In this document: piece after piece, positions 1 to 7,824 of the stretch | Position numbering within the stretch: the first letter of the stretch is position 1 | How the letters are laid out: every line of letters begins with the position of its first letter | Origin: Candidatus Obscuribacterales bacterium | Lineage (GTDB): Bacteria; Cyanobacteriota; Vampirovibrionia; Obscuribacterales; Obscuribacteraceae | Assembly (NCBI GenBank): GCA_021732085.1 | Contig: JAKFVQ010000027.1 | Coordinates: 124,001 to 188,000, forward strand | Direction: 5' to 3' | Length of the DNA stretch: 64,000 nucleotides | Program-made: the position numbers and the translations under genes | The notes under the pieces: generated by a model | Database searches by the model: none | Told to the model about the DNA's origin: nothing | What the model saw: only the letters and a program-made list of their open reading frames with translations

Positions 1-1458
1 CACATATTTTATATCGACTGATTGCGGAGAACCCTTCGGCAGCGGGTCAAGTGGGGAGGCGGCTTCCAGCGCGGCTAGGGCGGACTTGTCAACCGCATCG
101 TTGCCTGACCCTTCAGTGATCGAGACGTTCGCGATTTTGCCATCACGCATGATGCTGAAGACCGTTGTAACCTTACGGCTTTCAAGACCCTTTGGCATCT
201 GCCATTTCTTCTGAATATCTTGCTTCATTTTGCTCATATAAGGACCGAAGTCTAAATTCGGATCGAAGTTATCCTCTTCTTCCTCTTCAGCGGCCTTGGC
301 TGGCGCCCCCTTCGCGGCAGGACTAGCCGAAGCAATTTTCGTCTTATCACCCGGGGCTGGCTTAGCCGCGGTATTGCCCGCGCCGGCTGGCGGGGGCGCC
401 TTACTACCGGTAGCCGCGGCGCCGGACGGATTACGTGATTGCAGCTTCGCTCCGATGGTAGGTGTGCCCGGTCCCGCTATGGTCGCTGCTTTCGGGGGGA
501 CGATGTCTGGTCTATTCATCGCTAAATCATCAAGCTTGTGACCAACCGAGATCGACTGTTGAGGAAACGAACTCTTCACGACAATGCCAATCGGAATGGT
601 CGTAGTCTGGGACTGTTCGGATGCTAGTGCCAGGATTGGAGTTTGTGTCTGCGCTGGAGTTTGTTGGGCTTCTTGCTGAAGTTTTTGCCAAACGTATTCT
701 GCCACCATTGCGATGGGGAATGTGGCGCCGCCTGATTTTATTGCTTCTACGAGAAAATGGACAAATCGCGATTGCATTGATTGCGGATCATCATAAATCG
801 GCTTGTAGAGTTCCGCGCCACTAAATATGGTGACACCGCTGGCGTTCGCAATCGCCTTCAGATCCTGTCCATCAACGGGCTTTATGCCCTCCTTTGTTGG
901 AGAAAGGTCTAGCATCACGAGAATGTTCTGCGAACCTATGCGTTGTTTGGCGGATTTTAAAAGTTCGACAAGATTGATTCCTGTTGTAGCTGTATCGTCC
1001 AGCATGGTGTTATTTGCACAGACGATAAGCTCTCCGTTAGCACCTTTAGCAAGGCGCGAATTGAAGTAGATAATTACCAGGTCCGACGGCAATGCTTTTT
1101 TGTAGAGCCAATCGTTTAGCGACTTCTCTATGCCCTCTTTGCTTGCATCAGGACCGTTGACGACTAGCACGTGATCAAGTCCGAAATGTCCACTGTCAGG
1201 ATCTTTCAATGCACGAGCCAGGTCTGCCGAGCTTTTCTGCGCGAACTTCAAGGCTGGGATTGACTGATCGGTAAACCGATTGACTCCGACCAGCATCGCC
1301 CATTTATCTCTGATATCGGGCTTCTCTGGCTGAGCAGCCTTTGTGACCGGTTGCAAGAGTTTCTTGAGGCTATTGGCGGATACCATGTTTGCTGCAGGCA
1401 TTGACAGAACGCATGCTGCTATTAGAACCGAACTGAATACTTTGGACCCGTTAACCAT
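1..1458 (-). CDS. Secreted caspase-fold (pseudo-peptidase) protein with TonB C-terminal domain, partial
   Basis: The reading frame is open for 486 codons from an ATG at 1458 and runs off the left edge, so the extreme C-terminus is missing. An AGGAG lies about 12 nt upstream. An N-terminal hydrophobic stretch ending near residue 28 looks like a signal peptide. Residues about 45-200 resemble a caspase/metacaspase (C14) core: KWAMLVGVNRF, then DLVIIYF, then NILVMLDL. The usual catalytic His (YFSGHG) reads YFNSRL at residues 131-136, and the usual Cys (LDACHSG) reads LDLSPT, so both catalytic residues appear lost. A Pro/Ala-rich linker follows, then an acidic run, then a TonB_C-type domain (GPYMSKMKQDIQKKWQMP, later SALAALEAASPLDPLP). 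Inference: a non-proteolytic envelope protein, not an active caspase. Confidence 0.82.
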   Translation of the reverse strand, partial: MVNGSKVFSSVLIAACVLSMPAANMVSANSLKKLLQPVTKAAQPEKPDIRDKWAMLVGVNRFTDQSIPALKFAQKSSADLARALKDPDSGHFGLDHVLVVNGPDASKEGIEKSLNDWLYKKALPSDLVIIYFNSRLAKGANGELIVCANNTMLDDTATTGINLVELLKSAKQRIGSQNILVMLDLSPTKEGIKPVDGQDLKAIANASGVTIFSGAELYKPIYDDPQSMQSRFVHFLVEAIKSGGATFPIAMVAEYVWQKLQQEAQQTPAQTQTPILALASEQSQTTTIPIGIVVKSSFPQQSISVGHKLDDLAMNRPDIVPPKAATIAGPGTPTIGAKLQSRNPSGAAATGSKAPPPAGAGNTAAKPAPGDKTKIASASPAAKGAPAKAAEEEEEDNFDPNLDFGPYMSKMKQDIQKKWQMPKGLESRKVTTVFSIMRDGKIANVSITEGSGNDAVDKSALAALEAASPLDPLPKGSPQSVDIKYV

Positions 1459-1583
1459 TGGTTTTGAATGCTCCTGGAGCGGCAAAAAAGCTAATACTAG
1501 GATTGCTTAAGTCTACTGTGTCGAGGGCTCGAAATCCACTAAACACAGCTCACCATTGATGCTAATTAGCTCCGGTTTCTTTG

Positions 1584-3782
1584 CTAAACGTGCAAATGCG
1601 TTGTCCCGAGGGTCTCTTCGATATGCGTGCGTTGAGCATTTGAAATTGCAAACAGCTCGAATATGATTTTGTCGACTTTCGATAGCTTTTGGCTTATAGC
1701 GGTTTTATACGGCTGCTTCGATTCCTTTCTCGGGTCTTTCGCTCGCTCATCTTCTATAAGTTCTTTGATTTCGCAAGCCAGATTTAGAAGCTCGTCAGCG
1801 CCCACGAGCAACCCATTCGGAAGAGGCAAATGTTCAACTGTTTCGATATCGATTTGCGCTAAAGCCATTTTCTGTTCGCGTGTCTTTAATCCGTAGAAAT
1901 ACTTGTAGAAGCTAGAGTTCAGAAGGCAGAGCATTTTGTGAAGAATGCCAGCATCGTCCGGTTGGTATGTTTTCTCCCGGACGTTTTGGATTGCGGAATC
2001 CTTTTTCTTTGATGCAGCGCTTTTCTTTATACTGGAAAAGCTGTGCACATTATTGAGATGATAGAGACCAGTGCTGTCGATTGCGGCGATCAAGGAGTCG
2101 CCGGTTTGGCGCAGAAGAATCTTCGGATTGCTAATCACCTCTTGGTCAAAGCCACCGGCAAAGAGCTTTTCTGGATCGATTTCAAGAAAGTGTCCCGACC
2201 ATTCGACCGCAAACTGTTTTAATTCCGAACCGGATATGATACCAGGTCGATGCAACGGCGTCTTTGGATTGTCAGTTATTACGCTGTTTTGACCGGACCT
2301 TGCCCTTATTCCGGTCCTTCCTTGGAGTACAGTGCTCAAGAACTCTAAATCACTGCAAGATTCTAAGATGTCCTGATCGAATTTGGAGAACACTAGCTGA
2401 AAGCGGTTTTTATCCTTACTTAAGAGGATGGAAAGAGGCAACCTGAATTCCACTGAGGCTTTCGCTCTTTCTGAAGAAACACCCTGCCCAAAGCTTCGCA
2501 ATTTGATGTCTGTGTCATTTGCTTCATTTTCCAATGAAATTGGAGTACGTATCTGATATTGCGCCAGGCACCACCTGCCGACAGTTACACCATCCATGGT
2601 TCTTTCTGGCAATTCCGAAAGGCTGATTATCCGCGCGCTCTGGAGAATGTGACTGCGGAGTTTTTGGTAATAGCCACCGGTCAAAAATGCATCCGGGACA
2701 AAGAAAATAGCCTGTCCACTTTCCTTCGCATTCGCCAAACCTATCTCTTGAAAAATGGATGAATAGCGAATTTTGTATTCACTTGATGCTGGGAATATTT
2801 GTTTTAGGAATCGCTGCCATCCAGCTCCCAAGGCTTGCTGATCTCGAGAACCGAAGCTGATGTAGGGTGGGTTCGTGATCACTAGATCGTATTTTCTTTG
2901 TTCTTCCAAGTTTGCTATGGCAGACAGCAATGAGTCGGTCACCTTGACCTTTCTACAAATCGATTGATAAATTTGATCCGCGTTAAAGTCGTACTCTTCA
3001 TCGGTGTTTGCTCCGAGTTCTTTAACGGATGCCCACGTTGCCAGCAAAACGAGCGCCCTGGCAATATCGATTGCTCTGCCATCAATATCATTACCGTGAA
3101 GAGATTCACTTACAAAAGAGATGATTTCTGCTGGCTGGGTTGCGCGTTGGCTGGCGTTTCTCACCGCCGCTAATAAGAAGTTTCCACACCCGCAAGATGG
3201 ATCATATATGGAGAGATCTATTCGTTCTATATCCAATGATTCTTGCCAGTAGTCAAAAGCCAAATCAGTGACCCAACTTGGTGTGTAAAACTCGCCTCCC
3301 GACCTGACTTGCGACTCTTTACTGAGCCCTAACACCTTGTGCTCGAAAATTGCAAGTGATCTTGAAATGATTTGTTGATAGAGTTCGCCAGCGACCTCGA
3401 GATTGCTGGGAAATGTCTCATCCAGAAAAGCGAACAATTGTCTGATCGACTGCTCCCTCAATATGCATTTTTCATACAAGTGAAAAGGATATCTTTCAGC
3501 TAGTGAAGCCCAACTTAAGAGCGGAAGGTCACTGCTGGATGCTTCCGCTGCTCCCGATTCTATAGCTTGCTTGTATATAGGAAAACCACATTTGGTGCCT
3601 AGCCAATTCAAAAGAATCATCAACGCATATTGGTCGCATAATTCTGCAATATGGGAAATATCGGAGATATCTCTTGTGTGGCGCTGTGTATGAGGTTGGT
3701 TACCGATTATTACGTTCGCCACTAAAAGCCGAAACTCGGTCAACGCTTTCTTCAGTTTGAATGTCTTGTTGCTTGCGCGCAT
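1584..3782 (-). CDS. Solitary N6-adenine DNA methyltransferase (Eco57I/TaqI-like)
   Basis: This 732-residue protein has the amino-methyltransferase motifs in the usual order. Motif X (GGEFYTP) is near residue 162, motif I (YDPSCGCGNFL) at about 193-203 binds S-adenosylmethionine, and the catalytic motif IV NPPY sits at 304-307. The N-terminal 150 residues are helical. The C-terminal half, with GIISGSELKQF and a late LPLPNGLL, fits a TaqI-type target-recognition domain. No nuclease motif is visible in the protein and no restriction gene lies beside it, so it looks like an orphan methylase. It could be a degraded type IIG enzyme that lost its nuclease part. It is divergent from rsmI and shares with it an upstream region that carries an 18-bp palindrome. 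Confidence 0.85.
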   Translation of the reverse strand: MRASNKTFKLKKALTEFRLLVANVIIGNQPHTQRHTRDISDISHIAELCDQYALMILLNWLGTKCGFPIYKQAIESGAAEASSSDLPLLSWASLAERYPFHLYEKCILREQSIRQLFAFLDETFPSNLEVAGELYQQIISRSLAIFEHKVLGLSKESQVRSGGEFYTPSWVTDLAFDYWQESLDIERIDLSIYDPSCGCGNFLLAAVRNASQRATQPAEIISFVSESLHGNDIDGRAIDIARALVLLATWASVKELGANTDEEYDFNADQIYQSICRKVKVTDSLLSAIANLEEQRKYDLVITNPPYISFGSRDQQALGAGWQRFLKQIFPASSEYKIRYSSIFQEIGLANAKESGQAIFFVPDAFLTGGYYQKLRSHILQSARIISLSELPERTMDGVTVGRWCLAQYQIRTPISLENEANDTDIKLRSFGQGVSSERAKASVEFRLPLSILLSKDKNRFQLVFSKFDQDILESCSDLEFLSTVLQGRTGIRARSGQNSVITDNPKTPLHRPGIISGSELKQFAVEWSGHFLEIDPEKLFAGGFDQEVISNPKILLRQTGDSLIAAIDSTGLYHLNNVHSFSSIKKSAASKKKDSAIQNVREKTYQPDDAGILHKMLCLLNSSFYKYFYGLKTREQKMALAQIDIETVEHLPLPNGLLVGADELLNLACEIKELIEDERAKDPRKESKQPYKTAISQKLSKVDKIIFELFAISNAQRTHIEETLGTTHLHV

Positions 3783-3924
3783 TGAGATTTTATTCTGTCG
3801 GAACGGCTTAGTAAGCCAATCTTACATCATATGAGAAAAGCACAAAAGCGAATTCTCAATTTTTGCGGACTAGAGAAGCAATCTTTTTTTTCGCAAGATG
3901 TTTTGAAGGCTTTGCCGATTAAAA

Positions 3925-3942
3925 TATCTACAGCTGTAGATA
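3925..3942. promoter_or_regulatory. 18-bp perfect palindrome plus repeated half-site (candidate operator)
   Basis: The sequence TATCTACAG followed by its exact reverse complement forms an 18-bp palindrome. A further half-site (TGTAGATA) lies at 3947-3954, so TGTAGATA occurs twice, 12 bp apart. The site sits between the divergent methyltransferase and rsmI genes, in the right place for an operator. No regulator is encoded next to it, so the partner is unknown. Confidence 0.45.
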
Positions 3943-4065
3943 AGCCTGTAGATAACTACCGGTTGCTAAGAGAAGGCGCGTTCAATCTTGCTCTATGCTA
4001 AGCTCCCAATCTGAGCTAATGACAGCTTTTCAGGCATTCGGTTGTAATTAATATGGGGTAGCGTT

Positions 4066-4914
4066 GTGGCTGGCAAGTTGTATATAGTTGCGACCCCGAT
4101 CGGTAACCTCGAAGACATATCCTCACGAGTAATTCGCATCTTGAATGAGGTCGATGCGATATTTGCTGAAGATACTCGTGTGTCGATCAAGTTGCTGAGC
4201 CACATCGGCGTGAGCAAGACATTGATCAGCTGTCATGACTTCAATGAAGAAGCGCGCCTTGGCGAGCTTGAGAAGTGGGCGAAGGAAGGCGCGAGTATCG
4301 CACTGATATCCGACGCTGGTACTCCACTTATATCTGATCCTGGTTATAGGTTCGCTCGGCGCGCGATTGAACTAGGCATGCAGTTAAGTGCTATACCGGG
4401 TGCTTCAGCGCCACTGATGGCGCTCGTAGGGAGCGGCTTGCCAACGGAGCGATTCTCCTTTGAAGGATTCCTTCCGGAGAAGGCTGGCACGCGCAAAGCT
4501 CGTTTGGAAAAAATCGCCGGCGACGATCGGACCTTGCTATTTTTTCTACCTATAAAGGATATGAGCCGCGTGTTGCCTGAGATGATCGAAGCCTTTGGCG
4601 ACCGTCAGGCATGTTTGGCCCGCGAGTTGAGCAAGAAATTCGAAGAATATATTCGTGGCAGTCTAAGCGATATTCTTTTGGTCTCGAATCAGAGAGAGTT
4701 GAAGGGCGAAGCTGTTTTGGTCGTCTCCGGCGCATCATCTATTAAGGAAAAGATGGAGTCGCATGAGCTGCAGATGCGCTTAGCAGAGCTCACTGCTTCC
4801 GGCGCGCGGCTCAAGGATGCTGCCGCAATTCTTGCAAAAGAAAGCGGATGGGCCTCCTCCGATATATACAAAATGGGGTTGGAGTTAAAGAACAGGAAGG
4901 CAGGTGACGATTGA
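4066..4914 (+). CDS. rsmI: 16S rRNA (cytidine-1402 2'-O)-methyltransferase
   Basis: RsmI methylates the 2'-hydroxyl of C1402 in the decoding centre of 16S rRNA, using S-adenosylmethionine. The 282-residue protein has the family signature at the N-terminus (YIVATPIGNLEDIS, then AEDTR) and the conserved SDAGTPLISDPG and IPGASA segments, followed by the FEGFLP motif. Length is normal for the family. The start is a GTG at 4066, with a GGGG run at 4055-4058 as a weak ribosome binding site. The C-terminus carries an extra helical segment of about 40 residues, common in this family. Confidence 0.95.
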   Translation: MAGKLYIVATPIGNLEDISSRVIRILNEVDAIFAEDTRVSIKLLSHIGVSKTLISCHDFNEEARLGELEKWAKEGASIALISDAGTPLISDPGYRFARRAIELGMQLSAIPGASAPLMALVGSGLPTERFSFEGFLPEKAGTRKARLEKIAGDDRTLLFFLPIKDMSRVLPEMIEAFGDRQACLARELSKKFEEYIRGSLSDILLVSNQRELKGEAVLVVSGASSIKEKMESHELQMRLAELTASGARLKDAAAILAKESGWASSDIYKMGLELKNRKAGDD

Positions 4915-5078
4915 TTTCACGCAAATTCCGCGCGACAAATGAGATAATCAGCACGCCGGATTGGCGTCCATTTTATAAATAATTTGTGGAACCGAATCTG
5001 AACGAGATCAGTCAGTCAGTTAGATCATCATTTAGCAATCGACTGTCGATTATCTTACTAATGAATAAGGTGTAGTGC

Positions 5079-5927
5079 ATGGTTATGGCTGGAAATACCG
5101 TATCGATCTTAGAAGCTGTTGTCCTCGGGTTCGTTCAAGGAGCCAGTGAGTTTCTCCCTATTTCCAGTACCGCCCACCTGCGAGTCGTACCGGCATTCCT
5201 GCACTGGCCGGACCCGGGTGTTGCATATTCTGCAGTGATTCAGCTTGGATCAGTAATAGCTGTACTCACTTATTTCTTCAAGGACCTTCTTGGTATCGCA
5301 TCCGGTGCGTTGAAGGCGCTACAGGAAAAGAACTACGACAGCAAAGATTTGCGTATGCTTGGTGCGATCCTTGTTGGTACGCTCCCCATTTGCGTTCTTG
5401 GTCTTGCGCTCAAGCCCATTCTCGAATCAGATAGCAGTCCATTGCGTTCGCTGCCTGTGATTGGTGGCGCGTCTATCTTCATGGGTCTGTTGCTGCTTCT
5501 TGCGGAGAAATTCGCAAAGAGGTCCCGCAGCATTGATGATGTATCCGGTAAAGATGGATTCCTTGTCGGACTCGGTCAAGCAATGGCACTCATTCCTGGC
5601 TGCTCGCGCAGTGGCTCAACGTTGACGATGGCTCTTTTCTTGAATTACAAACGAGATGAGGCTGCCAGATTCAGCTTCTTACTCGGCATACCCGCCATCG
5701 TTCTGAGCGGACTTTTAGAACTCAAGGACATGGTAAAGCAAGGCTTGAGCGGTGATGGGATGAGCAGCCTTATTGTGGGATTGCTAGTCTCGACGATTGT
5801 TAGCTACGCAGCAATCTGGTGGATGCTGAAGTTCCTCGGAACGCATTCAACCTGGGTCTTTGTTGTTTACAGGCTCATCTTCGGCGCCGCTATAATCGCG
5901 CTATCGATGTCGGGGATGATTCAGTAA
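5079..5927 (+). CDS. uppP: Undecaprenyl-diphosphate phosphatase (UppP/BacA)
   Basis: This integral membrane enzyme dephosphorylates undecaprenyl diphosphate to recycle the lipid carrier used for peptidoglycan and O-antigen synthesis. The 282-residue product shows both family signatures: the Glu-rich one near residues 23-33 (SEFLPISSTAH) and the second, PGCSRSGST, near residue 175. About eight hydrophobic segments are visible. The ATG at 5079 follows an AAGGTG ribosome binding site at a short distance. It stands alone between rsmI and the convergent kinase gene. Confidence 0.95.
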   Translation: MVMAGNTVSILEAVVLGFVQGASEFLPISSTAHLRVVPAFLHWPDPGVAYSAVIQLGSVIAVLTYFFKDLLGIASGALKALQEKNYDSKDLRMLGAILVGTLPICVLGLALKPILESDSSPLRSLPVIGGASIFMGLLLLLAEKFAKRSRSIDDVSGKDGFLVGLGQAMALIPGCSRSGSTLTMALFLNYKRDEAARFSFLLGIPAIVLSGLLELKDMVKQGLSGDGMSSLIVGLLVSTIVSYAAIWWMLKFLGTHSTWVFVVYRLIFGAAIIALSMSGMIQ

Positions 5928-6063
5928 TCGAGTTCGATTGCTGTTGAAGCGGAGCTGCATTGGAAGCTCGCGCTCCCCCCACTAGGATGCAGTTCGAGCA
6001 GGCTCTTCGTCCACTTAGGCTGGATGCTTGCGCTTCCACTTGAAGCGGGTCCCGCGTTCCAAA

Positions 6064-7164
6064 TTAGAAGAGCTTGAAGCCTTTTTTGTTTGATTCAGCC
6101 GGACGCGCTGTTGGATCGGTGAGGCTGCGTTCGTCGGTGATTTGAATTGCGAAATTCTTTTGTGGTGCGGTGCCGCCGAGAAGTGGATCTGCGTAAGTTG
6201 GATCGTCCGGAGCTTTTGCTGAGGACAGTGGATTTTGCACCGCTTTCTTCGGCTCAGTCTTGAAGCTATTTACTATCGGCTCCCAGCCGATGAATACGAG
6301 CGCCACTGCAACAATGAATAAAACATAGGCAACGTTGCGCGTGAACCAACTTTTGACGTTATCCGGCTCGCGCTCGTAATCCTGGTGAAGAAGTTCTTCT
6401 CTTAGTTCAGATGCAGTGGCATAACGTTGATTAATGTCTTGCGACATACATTTCGCCACGATTTCATCGACTGAATCTGTGACATCTTCATTCAGTTCTC
6501 GAGGCGCACAGGATTTCAGCGGCTCAGGATCCTTCCCTGTTAAAAGGAAGTACATAGTGGCACCGAGTGAATAAATGTCCGACTGAACAGTGGCGCCGCC
6601 CCAGTATTGTTCAGGCGGTGAGTATCCCGCCGAAACTACGCGAGTGTTGTCATCATCAGATTCGACTTTTCGGGCGATACCGAAGTCAACCAGCTTCAGT
6701 TGACCTTCGGTGTTGATCATAATGTTGCTCGGCTTCAAGTCGCGGTAAATAACTGGCGGCATTTGAGCGTGCAGGTAAGACAGGACTTCGCAGATTTGAA
6801 TGGACCAGGATACGACCTGATTCTCTTCAAAGGGTTGACCCTCTCGCTTCTGCATTATGTTGTGGAGGTTTTCTCCATCAACGTATTCCATGACGAGGAA
6901 ATACATGCCATCTTCGCTGAAGTAATCGCTGACAGCTACGATATTGCCGTGCTTCAATCTGGCTAATGTTCGGGCCTCACGATCGAAGAAATTTAGGGCT
7001 CGCTGTTTGTCCTCGTCCCTGTAAAAGTCGTCGCGCAGCTCCTTTACAACGCAGAGGCGGTCGTCAAGGCGCATATCCTTGGCCAGGTAAACGGTTCCCA
7101 TACCGCCCTGTCCAAGAACGCTTTCCAGCCTATAACGGTTTTGTAATATCCCCTGCGTTTTCAT
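6064..7164 (-). CDS. Membrane-anchored Ser/Thr protein kinase (PknB-like)
   Basis: A Hanks-type kinase domain fills residues about 11-260: glycine loop GQGGMG at 18-23, catalytic Lys in VVKEL at 41, catalytic loop YRDLKPSN at 140-147 (Tyr replaces the usual His of HRD), DFG at 160-162 and an activation segment ending SPPEQYWGG. One transmembrane helix (about 276-293) follows, then an extracytoplasmic tail of about 70 residues with no PASTA repeats or recognised sensor fold. All residues needed for activity are present. It probably phosphorylates cytoplasmic proteins in response to an envelope cue, but nothing nearby names the substrate. Confidence 0.93.
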   Translation of the reverse strand: MKTQGILQNRYRLESVLGQGGMGTVYLAKDMRLDDRLCVVKELRDDFYRDEDKQRALNFFDREARTLARLKHGNIVAVSDYFSEDGMYFLVMEYVDGENLHNIMQKREGQPFEENQVVSWSIQICEVLSYLHAQMPPVIYRDLKPSNIMINTEGQLKLVDFGIARKVESDDDNTRVVSAGYSPPEQYWGGATVQSDIYSLGATMYFLLTGKDPEPLKSCAPRELNEDVTDSVDEIVAKCMSQDINQRYATASELREELLHQDYEREPDNVKSWFTRNVAYVLFIVAVALVFIGWEPIVNSFKTEPKKAVQNPLSSAKAPDDPTYADPLLGGTAPQKNFAIQITDERSLTDPTARPAESNKKGFKLF

Positions 7165-7303
7165 AGGGTTGGTTTTCAGTCCTGGACCTCTGATTGGCGC
7201 CCTGTTTGCGCTTATGCTAGCTTGCCAAAAGCCAAGGCCGTCGAGTTCTTAACAGTATAGCAACGTTATAATGAATGCGATCTATCCCTGTCAGGAGCTG
7301 GAA

Positions 7304-7768
7304 ATGGCTGAGAAAGTTGCACTTGGCGCTGACCACGCCGGTTACCCCCTAAAAGTTCTAATCGCCGAGTATCTAAAGAAGAAAGGACATGAGGTGATTG
7401 ATCTGGGAACTAATAGCGAAGCAGCAGTGGATTATCCTGACTATGCTCTGGCAGTAGGTGAGGCGGTGACTTCCGGGAAGGCGGAGGTCGGTGTCATTAT
7501 CTGCGGTAGCGGTGTTGGCGCTTGTGTTGCCGCTAATAAAGTGAAAGGTGTTCGAGCTGGCTTGTGCCATGACACTTTTTCAGCTCACCAGGGTCGGGAA
7601 GATGACGATACTAATGTGATTTGTATGGGTGCCCGAGTTATTGGACAGAATTTGGCCTTCGAGGTGCTCGACAGTTTCTTGAACGCCAAATTTTCGGGAG
7701 CGGAGCGCCACCAACGCAGATTGAACAAAGTTCTTGAAATCGAAAGCAAGTATTCAGCAAAGACGTAA
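7304..7768 (+). CDS. rpiB: Ribose-5-phosphate isomerase B
   Basis: RpiB interconverts ribose-5-phosphate and ribulose-5-phosphate in the pentose phosphate pathway. The 154-residue product begins MAEKVALGADHAGYPLK and carries the active-site segment VIICGSGVGACVAANK with Cys67 as the likely base, then the GLCHD and ARVIG segments typical of the LacAB_rpiB family. I chose the ATG at 7304 because AGGAG sits at 7293-7297 with 6 nt spacing. An upstream ATG at 7271 would add 11 residues without a better binding site. Confidence 0.95.
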   Translation: MAEKVALGADHAGYPLKVLIAEYLKKKGHEVIDLGTNSEAAVDYPDYALAVGEAVTSGKAEVGVIICGSGVGACVAANKVKGVRAGLCHDTFSAHQGREDDDTNVICMGARVIGQNLAFEVLDSFLNAKFSGAERHQRRLNKVLEIESKYSAKT

Positions 7769-7824
7769 TAGCCAAGGATGCGGCGGCATCCGGAGCGCGA
7801 GGAAAAAACCTAAGGAGGTTTACG

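Noticed and set aside
5928..6063. Short inverted repeats between uppP and the kinase gene
   Set aside because: Arms are only about 6 bp and there is no T-run, so neither a terminator nor a repeat element is supported.
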